Origin: Dactylis glomerata | Taxonomy: Eukaryota > Streptophyta > Magnoliopsida > Poales > Poaceae | Length of the DNA: 64,000 nucleotides | Reading direction: 5' to 3' | Assembly: GCA_007115705.1 (NCBI GenBank) | Contig: QXEO01000817.1 | Location: 2,648,500-2,712,499, forward strand | The notes under the pieces: model-generated | Told to the model about the DNA's origin: nothing | Databases searched by the model: none | The model's input: only the letters and a program-made list of their open reading frames with translations | Shown here: positions 34,673 through 45,480 of the stretch, piece after piece | Numbering within the stretch: position 1 is the first letter of the stretch | How the letters are laid out: every line of letters starts with the position of its first letter | Position numbers and translations under genes: made by a program

Positions 34673-35082
34673 TTAGGTACGCCTATGTCCAAATTCCACT
34701 AACTATTTTTGGCGTAATCATGATCCTGAATCACCTTAAGATATGAGAATCATACTGTATCTTTTTGTTTCAAGAGAGCGGAGGGACATGCATCCAATTG
34801 AATTAACGCCATTGCTCGCTAGTCGCTACTACTACCTAGCTACTGCATCCATCCTCATGATCAGTCTCATATGCATGCTGACTGTATATGTACGTATATG
34901 TGCACAGCTCAGCACACACAACACGCAGGGACCACATCGATCGGTATGTGACCGGCCGGCTGCTAAACACCAAGGGAAGCTCCGGCCCATTCACCACTCT
35001 TCTCTTTAATTATCCACCAAAAGGGACCAAGGAAGCTTCACCACACTTGAGTAGACTTTTGATCCATGCACACCAAAAGAAG
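34673..35082. other. Intergenic, nothing recognised
   Basis: No supported gene or repeat. Confidence 0.35.
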
Positions 35083-35185
35083 GTAGGAATATATATGCCC
35101 ATCCCTACTAAAACGACAAAAAATAGTTCATAATGTAGGTTCCCAAGCCATATAATATATGTTAACTAAGTATGAGCCTTATAAG

Positions 35186-35570
35186 AGAGAGAGAAGATTT
35201 TTGGCTCCCGTGATATCGTTGTTTTTTTAAAATAAAAAAACTTCTTTATGAGTTTCAAAAAAAATAAAAAAATATTCGGATGTAGCCAACTATTTATTCA
35301 AGAAACATGCAAAAAATCTTGTTCAAATACTTTGTAGTTTGAGCTAAAAAAAACACAAACATGTAGATCTGAGTATGTATGTATCAGATTTTACCATTTT
35401 TATGTAGACCACATTACAAATATTTTGTACTAAAATTTTATGTGCTTATAGGTTACACCATTGACTATGTCCAGATTTATGTTCATAATTTTTTGGAACT
35501 TACAACTATAATTTTCAAATATTTTAAAACAGCGGGATCACCGGCGCTCGGGAGCCAAAGACACTTTTCG
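35186..35570. mobile_element. MITE with 8-bp TSD (hAT-like)
   Basis: Flanked by CTTATAAG at 35178-35185 and 35571-35578. The related unit at about 35965 has the uninterrupted site. Subterminal inverted blocks TTTGGCTCCCG and CGGGAGCCAAAG lie near the two ends. The outer bases of the ends do not pair well. An 8-bp TSD suggests hAT. Confidence 0.7.
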
Positions 35571-35654
35571 CTTATAAGAACACCAATGACAAAATGAAAT
35601 TACAAATAGGTCCAAGAAAAACTCTTCGTTGTCACTGAACCTGCACAAGCCGAT

Positions 35655-35670
35655 GGGGGGGGGGGGGGGG
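35655..35670. repeat. Poly-G tract, 16 bases
   Basis: An uninterrupted G run within tandem unit 1. The corresponding place in unit 2 has only GGGGG. Confidence 0.9.
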
Positions 35671-36270
35671 CATGAGCAATAACATAGTTCATGATACACA
35701 TTTTGATGCTGAAAGCGCTACCGCATGAACTTATAAGATCACTGACACCACAGGAACTAATACGGAAGCATCATGGTTGATGACTCTTCCCCATAACCTG
35801 GATTGGATATAGGGAAAACAACCATCACGCGTGTTATGTTAACTATGCTTGAGCCTTATAAGAACAAAAGATGGTAGGTTTATAGTATATGTGTGTCCCT
35901 ACAAAAATGACAAAAAATGTAGGTTCAATTATCACATTTAGTCCTATGTTAACTAAGTTTGAGCATTATAAGAACACCAATGAGAAAATAAGAATTACAA
36001 ACAGGTCCATGGGGAACTCTTGGTTAGCTCTAACCCTGCACAAGCTGATGGGGGTGCCGCGAACGATAAAGTTCTTGCTCCTCCATAGGAAATCAATGAA
36101 ACTGTGCTCATAAAGTCACCGGATGGCTTTAGGAGGCGTTAGTGATAATGATCCAAAGCATGAACTTATAAGACCACCAGCACCACCGTTAACCGACACA
36201 AAAGCATCATGGTTTGATGAATCTTCCTCGCAACCTGGATCAGATATGGGGAAAGCAACCTTGGCGCGCC

Positions 36271-38324
36271 TCATAGCATTGCTGGAACCTCGACAGGAAC
36301 ATGGCAGAGAGTTACATATTCCACTGTGTTGGCACCTCACTACGAGGACACGAACACATAGATTCGCAAAAAAAAGAGAGGACACGAACACGTAACAAAC
36401 TAGACTAACATGCTCCGCAAGGAATATCCATGACCTTCCCCGCCTCTCGTCGCCGGAGGAGAATCGATAAATCAGCCGGAGAAGATATGGTGTGTTTTCA
36501 ATTTGGAGGAGGGTAGGTCCTCTATTCCGGTTGTCCTTTTCAAAACGGAGGCAACGCCCTAGCCTCTGCATCGATAGATGCATGCGGCTTTTATTATTTC
36601 ATTAAAAGATTCATAGCAAGTTTACAAAAGATTACATCATGGTCGCACAATATCGATATATGGATCAACTCACGTTTGAATAGAACAAATTAGCATTATA
36701 ATTCTGCATTCTTGAACGTTGTGTACTATGAAATAAGAATGCTTGGAGTCGCATAGCTGACCAAGACTGATCGACTAGGCTAATTCTGTAACTGTACTGC
36801 ACGAGGCAAGCACATACTTAATTAAGCCAAGTTATAGAACTGAACTATAGGTTCAGCATTCCACCAGTACTACTCGCTGGCTGTCCGTCTCTCGATGTTG
36901 GCACGGCACGTGCGGAGCAGATTGCCACAGAGTACTTGGAGAACAAACAAGGCAATACTTTTCAGGGATGCGGTAAAATCTAGCCATCGATAGGAATCTC
37001 CAACAGGGAGAAGAAAACTGAACGCTGGTTTTTCTGCCCACTCGGAATCTCTCTGAATCTAGTAGTAGCAGTAGCAGTACGTGTAGGACGACTGGACGAG
37101 GCAAACTGGCAAAGTAAACACCCATCGGGCTATCACACGCCACACATTCATGCAAGATTTCAGAGGAACAATTATGGACAGATTCCAGAACACATGTCTG
37201 GATAGCATCACTGGTTAGCCACTAGGCTGGGTACTACTGCTAGTGTACTTGATGTCTTGATTGTGCTGCTGGTTAGATGTACCTTACATATCAGTACACC
37301 TAATGGCGAATGCACTAGCGGCTAGCTAGCTAGTCACATGCACTTGCTTGAAAACCTTTTCATCTTATGCGAGACCGCAGCTTGTTGATAGGCTTGGCTG
37401 ATGTGGACTGGGCACTGGCAGGTGCATATATGTGCACATTGGGAACCTACCGATCGGTCTTGCTTAACCACCTTGCTCGTAGATTAGTCTCCCGTTCGGC
37501 GGACAAGCCAGCAATTCTCTTCCTGATTACGCATTGGAGGTATATATAGGGGTAACTGTTGGATGAACAATAATGCAGGGAAGATATAGATCCATGATGT
37601 CGGTTAATTGGTACTTGAGGCCATTTATGTTTTGTTAGTACTTCTGTTGCTAGATAGTCGCCTTTTGTGTCTCGGTAGATATGTCCATCTGGTCATCTGG
37701 CATCAATTGTGCATCATGTCCTTGTGGGCTTCTGGCTTGTCAAGCGGGATCACTCTTTGAACGGTGACGACCGTGTGTCGGTGAGTGTGCACCACCCGAC
37801 CATCGTATTGTCTTCGCCTCATTCCCCGATCTCTCATTTCTCCCCTGACATGCCTCCACTTTGCTCTTTGCACCGACGCGCCTCCCCTTGGTTTTATCCA
37901 TGCCCCATGTGCTCTCTTCAATGCACCCCGCCACACCTCACAGTCGACGATGCCACAGTGGAGAAGGCGACTGTGAGTCTAGAGCGAGGCGGGACCGGGC
38001 ATGAACTTATGAATGCGAGGGAGGGGGTGCACTTCCTGTCGCTAGAGTATAACCTAAAGTTGGGTGCCCTTAGAGGGGGCAGGGAGTGACGGGGTGGTGT
38101 CGGACCGGCGGAGGAGGTGATTCCAGGAGGGCGAGCCAGCTTAAGCCACCAGGGTGGAGGCAGGTGGTTCAGCCAACATCGTCCGTGGGACGGTGGAGAG
38201 AGAGTACGTCACACAATGCGTGGAAAATGAGGAGGCTAGGTTTTGGGAGTCGGCGACACCTTTCTCACGTAGCGATCGGTCCGAAGTGACCGTCAATTTG
38301 TCTTGCGGTCTTGCCCCTTGCCAA
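36271..38324. other. Intergenic; possible LINE 3' fragment near 36420-36660
   Basis: The reversed stretch with GCATGCATCTATCGATGCAG and AATAATAAAAGCCGC resembles 3' ends I recall from grass LINEs, but no poly(A) or TSD supports it. The remainder has no recognised gene. The block at 37700-38324 is coding-like in composition but without domains. Confidence 0.3.
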
Positions 38325-38443
38325 GCATTGTAGCTAACTCTACAAAGCTCAGCAATGGGACTGAGGTGCCGTATGGCGACTGGCGACATGTCCGAGAATG
38401 GCGCTATGCCGATCTCCTTCCCCTGAATCCTTCCATCTAATTC

Positions 38444-38839
38444 CTTCCCAGATCAGATCTCTCCTGCTATCAACCCTCCACGATCTGCTCTTTCCTCACT
38501 AATCTCCCTATTCCCTCGGTTCTTTTCACGCTCCAAAAATCCCATATTGACTCTTTTCCTCAAGTCCCACCTGATTACTTCTCGATTTCATTTTCCCTTC
38601 AAATCAGTAATCCACAGCTCGATCCAATCAGCCTTTTGCGTCCATCACCAGATCCTTGCATCCCAGACTCATCATACTTGCAATTTCTGCGAGTCTTGAC
38701 CATTCGACTGAGACTCTCGGCCCCCTTCTTTCAATCAGCCAACACCGATAACCAACTGAGTTTCAGCCTCATCCTACGTTCGAGCTGCTGGAACTTGACG
38801 ACCTCATCTGGAACCACGGCCCCAAGACGGGCATCATGA
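38444..38839 (+). pseudogene. Open frame before ORF2, possible ORF1 remnant
   Basis: Open from a stop near 38441 to TGA at 38837-38839, without an early ATG. Its stop overlaps the ORF2 start as ATGA, the arrangement used for coupled translation. The product is Ser/Pro/Leu-rich with no CCHC finger, so it could equally be pyrimidine-rich leader. Confidence 0.3.
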
Positions 38840-41800
38840 AATTCATCGGCTGGATTTGCCAAGGTATGGGAAAGGATCTCGCCAGCTCCAATAAAATGGA
38901 GTACCTTGCCAGACTCATGACATCCACTGGAGCTCAGGTAACTTTCGTCTCGGAAATTAGAAATTCTAGGTATATTTCTTCCCAACTCAATAATCATTTT
39001 AATACTGCCGGTAGCTTTATAGTACCCTCAAATGGACTGTCGGGTGGCCTCTGGCTGCTTTGGAACGATGATGTCCAAGTTTCAATCAAATTCTCCAGTC
39101 ACAATCTTATCTTAGGTGTGGTTGTAAATATAGCTACCAATGTAGAGTTTGCTCTGGCCTGTGTTTATGGTGATCCACATCACCGTCAGACAAGGATGAT
39201 ATGGGATCAAATTTTCACTTTTGTGTTTGACAACTTGGGCAAACCTATAGTTTGCTTAGGTGATCTTAATAACATCATGTGTGATTTAGACTCCACCTCT
39301 GGTAATATAAACAAGTACCGTATGCGTACCTTTAATGCTTATGTGAAGCAATGTGGGTTCTTTGATTTGGGATTTAGTGGTCCTGCTTACACATGGACGA
39401 ACAAGCGCTTCTCTTCTAAACCCGTGTTTGAGCGACTTGATAGATGTCTTGCTAATGCCGAATGGTGTGCTGTTTTTCCAAATACTAACATCTTCAATTT
39501 GCCTATTATGTTAAGTGATCATGCACCCATTCTTGTTTCCACGGAATCTCAATTTCGCAGACCTAAGCTTAATTTTAAGTTTGAGAATTGGTGGACTATG
39601 GAGAATGATTTTCATAGCACAGCTAAATTTGCCTGGCTCTCCTCAGCCAGTAAACCTTTCCATGCTAGAACTTCTAATCTTGCAGGTACCTTGAAGAAGT
39701 GGTGCAAAAAGAAAAAGCCAATCTCACAGCAATTAGATAATATCCAAGAGCAGATTAATAAGATCCAGATGCAACCTGTACATATGCAAGATCACTCCCT
39801 GGAGGTAAGCTTGATTTCTCAATATGAGGAGAACATGACTAAGTTGACAGAATTTTATAGACAACGTGCTAAAAAACACTGGGCCACACAAGGAGATAGA
39901 AACACGTCTTTCTTTCATAATGCTGTTCTCAAGCGTAGAAGGCGCAACCGGATTGTTTCCATTAGAGATATACATGGTAACACTCTTCATGACCCAAATG
40001 ATATAGCAAATGAATTTGCGACTTACTTCCAGAATATCTTCCAGTCCTCTTGTGATAACAATAACAGGCCATTTGTGGACACTACTCATCCTCAAGAGCA
40101 ACATGTTTTCACAAACTCCATCCCGGACAAGCAAGAAATATGGGATACTCTCAAAGCAATGAGAAAGAATGCTTCTCCAGGGCCAGACGGTTTCAATGTA
40201 GCTTTCTACACCTCAGCATGGGAATGGATAGGTGATGATGTTGCAGCGCTCGTGAAAGAGTTCTATTTCACAGGTATATTACCATCACACATCAATGACA
40301 CACATATAGCTCTTATTCCAAAAAAGTTGGTGTGTCATTTTCCCTCTGATTTTTGCCCCATTAGCTTGTGTAACGTCATCTATAAGCTTATTGCAAAAAC
40401 CTTAGCTAACCGTCTAAAAGAGCATTTGCCAGACTACATTCACCCCTCACAACAAGCGTTCATTAAGGGTAGGCGAATTAGTAATAACATTGTTGTTGCT
40501 CAAGAAATTGCCCACTCGTTCTCTCTTTCTACTTGGAATAGCCATGACTTTATGATCAAAATTGATTTGGCTAAAGCTTTTGATAGAATTGAATGGCATT
40601 TTATTGCTTCTGCTTTAGCACGAAAAGGACTTCATAACCATTTCATCAATCTTGTACATGCTTGCATCTCTTCACCGACTTTTTCTGTTATTGTTAATGG
40701 TCAGTCCTTCAGTCACTTTAAGAGTAGCAGAGGCATTCGACAGGGTTGTCCTCTGTCGCCGTATCTGTTTGTCTTTGCAGTAAATGAACTCTCGCTGGCC
40801 CTACAGGATGCTATGCAAGCCAACCACTTATCAGGTATTTCTCTTGGATCAAATTGTCCTCCGATTCACTCGTTGATGTTTGCGGATGATTTGTTGCTTT
40901 GTGGAAAAGCTAACATGCAGGAAGCTTCTTCTATTGCCCAAATTTTGGATCAGTTTTGCCACCACTCGGGGCAGGTACCAAACTGGAATAAATCTGCTAT
41001 CATGTTCAGCAAAAATGTTAACTTGCAGGTTAAGCAAGATATCAAGCAAATCTTCCAGGTTCCGGACATGGACAGCAACACCATTCATCTCGGCCATCCA
41101 CTCATACTTCCAGCCAAGGATAGATCTGCAGCCTACAATTTTGTTTATGAAAAGTTTAGATCTAAATTGAGTGCTTACAAAGCTAACAGACTCTCCCATG
41201 CAGCCAGACTTACTCTCATAAAATCAGTGTTTTCATCTATACCTGTCTACTATATGTCTAATATTCTTTTTTCGAAAAAATTCCTTGCAAAACTCACAAC
41301 GATTATTAGAAATTTCTGGTGGACAGGAGTGAAAGAAGAGCCCTCTACAAAATGCTTGTGTCTTAGGGCATGGGCTGACATTTGTGTAGAAAAAAAATTG
41401 GGTGGCCTCGACATTCGAAACTTGCAGGCGATTAACCAAGGGCTTATTCTTTCGGCGGCATGGAGGTTGGCAAAGGATCCTCAGAGCCAGCTAGCTCAAA
41501 TCCTCAAAGCAAAATACCATGACGACACTTCAATTTGGAGAGCTAAGCCGAACAAGCCCAAATCTGCATTCTGGACTGCAATCCTTAAGGTTCGTCCCTT
41601 GTTAATCTCAGCATCTTTTTATCAAATCTTTGATGGCAGCAGCTCAATTTGGAGCTCTCCTTGGTTTAAGGGCTGGGAAACCATCTACGATAATCTTATT
41701 ATTCAGCCTCCTCCTTTTGTATATCCGGCTGTAGTAAAAGATCTTTGGATACCAAATCAGAAAGCTTGGAATGAAACTTTAGTTCACTCTCTCTTTAATC

Positions 41801-42969
41801 CTGAAACTGCCAGGGAAATTCTTCAAACTCCTATTATTGATGCAAATGAGCAAGACACATTGGTTTGGAAGCTAACCCCTGCAGGTACTTGCACCTCGAA
41901 AAGTTCTTACAAGCACTGCTTCAACAACCTTGCTCTCCCTCAAAATCAGCAGCCGAAGATTGTTCCACAACAAGTCATTTCATTGCTCAATCAGGTTTGG
42001 CAGGATAAAGAGATGGTGCCTCGTGTGCAAACGTTTGCTTGGAGAATCCTTCGTAAGGCTCTTCCCACCGGTAAGCGAGCAAGCAGATTTTCCAAACATA
42101 TAGATGAATTTTGCTCTAGGTGTGGTGGAGTGGAGGATGAGATGCACATGCTCTTTCTTTGTCCATTTTCGAAAGCTGCATGGTTTTGCAATCCATGGTT
42201 TATTAAAACAGAGTTGCTTGCTGCAGTTCACCACTCTATACCTGACATGATCACTGCCTTGCTTTCATCTCACCACCCACATGTTAATACTACAAACTTA
42301 TATACTTTTTTGTGGTGCCTTTGGAAAGCCAGAAATGACAATCTTTTTGGCAGAAAAATTCAGAATCCTACACATGTGTTTGCTGTTTTCAAAGCCATTT
42401 TGCAGGGAAGTAATCTGGAAAGAATGTTGCCTCACATAGACGATTCTCAGACGCGCGAGGATCGACTACAGCAGCTTCACCCTATCATCACGGCGACACA
42501 GGTCTTGTCTAATGCAGGTTGCTCCATTTTCTGTGATGCGGCATGGAAGTTAGATGGAAATGCTCAACAAGCTCCGGCTGGAATTGGGATTTATATTCAG
42601 GTGGATAATAACCAACACTTCAAACAGCTGCATATTGCAGCCATGTCCCCACCTGCTGCATCTCCTCTTCAAGCTGAAGCTCTTGCTCTTGTTCTAGCTA
42701 CCAAATTGGCTACTGTTATTCAGGTACAAGAGCCTAAGTACTTCACAGATAGCGCTATCTTGGCTCAAGCAGCTTCTACCAAATGCATCTTATCTGCGCC
42801 GAGTCATTGGGAAGTCAGGCCAGAGTTGGCGACCATACAAGCATCCTCTTCTTTTCAAGCAAGCAGAGTCAACCATATCTCTAGAGGCCTGAATGTTAAA
42901 GCTCACCATTTAGCTAGATTAGCTACAAGGATCAACTATACATCTGTAGCTATCAGATGTCTATGTTAG
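38836..42969 (+). CDS. LINE ORF2 protein: endonuclease, reverse transcriptase, RNase H
   Basis: 1377 codons without a stop. Residues 1-235 form an APE-type endonuclease (SEI with Glu40, LGDLNN, and SDHAPIL at its end). The usual Asn of the first motif (WNC) is Ile7 (WICQG), which should weaken catalysis. The reverse transcriptase has ASPGPDGF, DLAKAFDRIEW, RGIRQGCPLSPYLF and the catalytic FADD (Asp684, Asp685). A zinc knuckle-like CSRCGG...H...C motif begins near Cys1093. A C-terminal RNase H domain starts near FCDAAW (Asp1234) with QAEALAL following. Target-primed reverse transcription would copy LINE RNA into the nick. The long open frame suggests recent insertion. Confidence 0.93.
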   Translation: MKFIGWICQGMGKDLASSNKMEYLARLMTSTGAQVTFVSEIRNSRYISSQLNNHFNTAGSFIVPSNGLSGGLWLLWNDDVQVSIKFSSHNLILGVVVNIATNVEFALACVYGDPHHRQTRMIWDQIFTFVFDNLGKPIVCLGDLNNIMCDLDSTSGNINKYRMRTFNAYVKQCGFFDLGFSGPAYTWTNKRFSSKPVFERLDRCLANAEWCAVFPNTNIFNLPIMLSDHAPILVSTESQFRRPKLNFKFENWWTMENDFHSTAKFAWLSSASKPFHARTSNLAGTLKKWCKKKKPISQQLDNIQEQINKIQMQPVHMQDHSLEVSLISQYEENMTKLTEFYRQRAKKHWATQGDRNTSFFHNAVLKRRRRNRIVSIRDIHGNTLHDPNDIANEFATYFQNIFQSSCDNNNRPFVDTTHPQEQHVFTNSIPDKQEIWDTLKAMRKNASPGPDGFNVAFYTSAWEWIGDDVAALVKEFYFTGILPSHINDTHIALIPKKLVCHFPSDFCPISLCNVIYKLIAKTLANRLKEHLPDYIHPSQQAFIKGRRISNNIVVAQEIAHSFSLSTWNSHDFMIKIDLAKAFDRIEWHFIASALARKGLHNHFINLVHACISSPTFSVIVNGQSFSHFKSSRGIRQGCPLSPYLFVFAVNELSLALQDAMQANHLSGISLGSNCPPIHSLMFADDLLLCGKANMQEASSIAQILDQFCHHSGQVPNWNKSAIMFSKNVNLQVKQDIKQIFQVPDMDSNTIHLGHPLILPAKDRSAAYNFVYEKFRSKLSAYKANRLSHAARLTLIKSVFSSIPVYYMSNILFSKKFLAKLTTIIRNFWWTGVKEEPSTKCLCLRAWADICVEKKLGGLDIRNLQAINQGLILSAAWRLAKDPQSQLAQILKAKYHDDTSIWRAKPNKPKSAFWTAILKVRPLLISASFYQIFDGSSSIWSSPWFKGWETIYDNLIIQPPPFVYPAVVKDLWIPNQKAWNETLVHSLFNPETAREILQTPIIDANEQDTLVWKLTPAGTCTSKSSYKHCFNNLALPQNQQPKIVPQQVISLLNQVWQDKEMVPRVQTFAWRILRKALPTGKRASRFSKHIDEFCSRCGGVEDEMHMLFLCPFSKAAWFCNPWFIKTELLAAVHHSIPDMITALLSSHHPHVNTTNLYTFLWCLWKARNDNLFGRKIQNPTHVFAVFKAILQGSNLERMLPHIDDSQTREDRLQQLHPIITATQVLSNAGCSIFCDAAWKLDGNAQQAPAGIGIYIQVDNNQHFKQLHIAAMSPPAASPLQAEALALVLATKLATVIQVQEPKYFTDSAILAQAASTKCILSAPSHWEVRPELATIQASSSFQASRVNHISRGLNVKAHHLARLATRINYTSVAIRCLC

Positions 42970-43084
42970 GATGTAGGTCTTTGTCCAGGCAGAGATATCC
43001 TCTCGGATCTTTGCATGTATCCTTTCAAGCTACTATCTGTAAAGTGTTGCTGAATTTAACAAAATCACTATGTTCAAAAAAAAA
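42970..43084 (+). other. LINE 3' untranslated region and poly(A)
   Basis: A short 3' tail region ending in a nine-A tract directly before the target duplication. Confidence 0.8.
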
Positions 43085-43095
43085 GCATTGTAGCT

Positions 43096-43435
43096 GGTTG
43101 ATCTTTGCAACCTACATTGGCGACATTTTTTCCTTTTAAGACGAGCATTTGTTTTTTTAAAGAGGAATGAAGCCCGGGCTCTGCTTTGGTAAGTTCAGTG
43201 ACCATCTTGAATAGGAGTCCTTAAAAGTTACAAAAACATGGTGAATCCACGCATGGTAGGCTACATGCATGGACATTTACATGCGTGGGGGTACGCATGG
43301 ACTATGGGAACCTTGTTTCAGTTACTCTGACCGGCAATGATTGGCAACTAATATAGCCAATTGGTAGAGAAAATTGAAATGATTCTCTGGTCTCAGTTTG
43401 TTATTATCACAGCTAGTTGTCGTCGTAAGGTGCAT
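43096..43435. other. Intergenic, nothing recognised
   Basis: No gene or repeat supported. Confidence 0.4.
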
Positions 43436-43512
43436 GCACACTAGTGGAAAAAGGGGCTTCCATTCGTCCCATTTGTCCCGAACCAAATTCGATCCGCGGC
43501 TAAAGGGTCCAT

Positions 43513-43700
43513 CAGTCCCGGTTCATTTGAAAATGTGGGCCAGGGGGCATTAGTCCCGGTTCAAAAGGGATCTTCAGTCCCGGCTTCATCTAACAGCCGG
43601 GACTAATGCCCCATGGCCCTTTAGTCCCGGCTCGTGGCACAAACCGGGACTAAAGTCACCCTTTAGTCCCGGTTCGTGCCACGAGCCGGGACCAATGACC
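43513..43700. repeat. CACTA left subterminal repeats
   Basis: At least seven copies of AGTCCCGG or CCGGGACT in both orientations, a likely transposase-binding and hairpin-forming array. Confidence 0.8.
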
Positions 43701-43872
43701 CGTTCAAACGAACCGCCCACTTCGCGCCAGTTATCGATCGACGACGCTTCGATATCGATCGACATTACGACGACGCTTCGTAGTCGCGCGCGCTGATCGG
43801 GAACCGGCGCCGGCGCACCTTGGAAACTCGCCAGCATTCACATCGCCGGCGTGCTCATCTTCCCTCTCTCAC

Positions 43873-43880
43873 TATATAAA
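43873..43880 (+). promoter_or_regulatory. TATA box of the exonuclease gene
   Basis: TATATAAA, 108 bases before the ATG, preceded by CTCTCTCAC. It gives a leader of about 80 bases. Confidence 0.7.
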
Positions 43881-43988
43881 GCACTCATATTTGATCATTT
43901 AAGCACACCATCTCTAGCCTCTTCTTCCCAAAACATCTCCCACACATCACCATACCTCCGGCGCCCGCGAGCTCTCTCTCCCTCGACA

Positions 43989-44717
43989 ATGGAGGAGCAA
44001 TTTTGGCCCCGGTCTCGGATCTACTACGTGGTCATCGAAGAGATGAACTTCACCATCACGGAGACTCTCCGTGCTTCGAGGGTGGAGAAGTGGATCCGCT
44101 TGGTCAAGCGCCGGTTCCTCGACGACGCACCGGTCAAGTGCGTGGGCTTGGATTGTGAGTTCACCACTCACGAGCTCACGCAGCGTGCCGCCGTCCTTCA
44201 ACTCTCGGTGGCGTCCGAGATATTGGTCTTTCAAATTTGTAAGGCCAATGGTGTGCCGCAACTACTCAAGGACTTCTTGAAGGACACCACCATCAAGTTT
44301 TGTGGTGCGGCTATCAACAACGATCTGTGCATGCTAAGGCCATACGGAATTGTTATTCCGTCCGCGTATGATCTTCAACAAGTTGTCCCAAACCCCACTA
44401 GCAAGCTAACGCCGAGTCTCTATGATTTGGCCAATGCTACTATTGGGACACATCTTGAGAAGAAGAAGAGGGACAACAAGAAGAAGAAGGACAAGAAGAA
44501 GAAGGAGAAGAAGTACAAGAAGAAGGGAGAAGAAGAAGAAGAAGATGATGATGATGAAGAAGATGAACTAATTTTTGGTTGGGAAAAAGTTCCATTGAGC
44601 TTCAACCAACTATTATATGCCGCTTTAGACGCTCGCCTAGGCTTTGAGATAGCTAGGAGATTCTGGAAGCTAAAGGGCTACAATAGCCATGTTGATCGTC
44701 TTAACCTTAATAATTAG
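43989..44717 (+). CDS. DEDDy 3'-5' exonuclease, WRN-exonuclease-like, transposon-borne
   Basis: 242 residues, single exon. The first ATG after the TATA box is chosen. Exo I is VGLDCEFTT (Asp55, Glu57). Exo II is AINNDLCMLRPYG (Asp112). Exo III is LLYAALDARLGFEIAR (Tyr210, Asp214). All five DEDDy catalytic positions are therefore present. Between Exo II and III sits a lysine block followed by a Glu/Asp block (residues 157-192), absent from ordinary members; the lysine part resembles a nuclear targeting signal. Such enzymes remove nucleotides from 3' ends with two metal ions. Placement inside a CACTA element suggests a captured or resident cargo gene. A role in transposition is not shown. Confidence 0.88.
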   Translation: MEEQFWPRSRIYYVVIEEMNFTITETLRASRVEKWIRLVKRRFLDDAPVKCVGLDCEFTTHELTQRAAVLQLSVASEILVFQICKANGVPQLLKDFLKDTTIKFCGAAINNDLCMLRPYGIVIPSAYDLQQVVPNPTSKLTPSLYDLANATIGTHLEKKKRDNKKKKDKKKKEKKYKKKGEEEEEDDDDEEDELIFGWEKVPLSFNQLLYAALDARLGFEIARRFWKLKGYNSHVDRLNLNN

Positions 44718-45300
44718 GTGGATGATTATATATGGAAAAATGTTGGATGAGCTTGCTTGGAAAATGTACTTCATTTGAGCCATGTTGGATGAGTATGTTT
44801 GGAAAAATGTACTCCCTTTGTTTCGGTTAACAAAGTCTATTAATTTTCGAATTTGTGATTTTTCAAGTATTTTGGCTTTTTTGAATATTTTAATTATAAA
44901 AAATTAATAATTAAATTATACATAAGATTATTTGAAATTCATTGGTGCTTATTATTCTTAATCATTGTTTCTTATTTTGTGAATTAATTTGGAATTTAAA
45001 AAAGTAATATTATATATTACCGAAGTGTATAGGTTAATAGAATTGGTACCATACCATTATCAAGAAGTCACGAGCGTAGTCTTGGAAGCTAGTAGGGAAG
45101 GAATGGAGAAGTTAAGCGTGCTAAGGGTGGAGCAGTGTGAGGATGGGTGACCGACCGGGAAGTGAGGACCACAAGTACTTGTAATTTGATATGAGATATG
45201 GAGTGAGAGCCATAAGTATCTAATTTGATATGAGAATATAGATGATTAGATAATAGAGAAATAAAGAAAATACAGAAATTCCGAAACAGAAAATACAATT
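44718..45300 (+). other. CACTA internal noncoding DNA after the exonuclease gene
   Basis: AT-rich; contains the probable 3' untranslated region. A partly repeated phrase (TGGATGAG..TGGAAAA..TGTACT) occurs twice at 44732-44812. Confidence 0.5.
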
Positions 45301-45319
45301 TTATTCCGAATGGACCTAT

Positions 45320-45480
45320 AGTCCCGGTCCGTTTTATGAACCGGGACCAAACGTCCTCCAGCCGCAGCACATGCCTCGGACCACGTGGAGGACCATTGGT
45401 TCCGGTTCGTAAGCAACCGGAACTAAAGGCTGAAGCCTTTAGTCGCGCTTTGTTAGTCCCGGTTGCGGCAACCGGGATTA
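45320..45480. repeat. CACTA right subterminal repeats
   Basis: Repeated AGTCCCGG, CCGGGAC and CCGGTT-type motifs in both orientations, mirroring the left array. Confidence 0.75.

Larger units (their letters stand above)
35083..36270. repeat. Degenerate tandem duplication, two units
   Basis: Unit 1 (about 35083-35835, enlarged by a MITE) and unit 2 (about 35836-36270) share ordered blocks. These include GTTAACTAAG, TATAAGAACACCAATGA, CCTGCACAAGC, GCATGAACTTATAAGA and AGCATCATGGTT. The units are diverged and no gene is recognised. Confidence 0.65.
38336..43084 (+). mobile_element. L1-type LINE, nearly complete
   Basis: It ends in nine A (43076-43084) and is flanked by the 11-bp duplication GCATTGTAGCT (38325-38335 and 43085-43095). 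It carries a single ORF2 encoding endonuclease, reverse transcriptase and RNase H. Only 500 bases precede ORF2, less than a normal ORF1, so the copy is probably 5'-truncated or belongs to a family without a long ORF1. Confidence 0.92.

Noticed and set aside
35083..36270. Tandem gene duplication
   Set aside because: The two units are clearly related but no frame is shared or conserved between them.
44454..44605. Poly-serine and phenylalanine-rich minus-strand frame opposite the exonuclease
   Set aside because: It is the complement of the AAG/GAA repeats.
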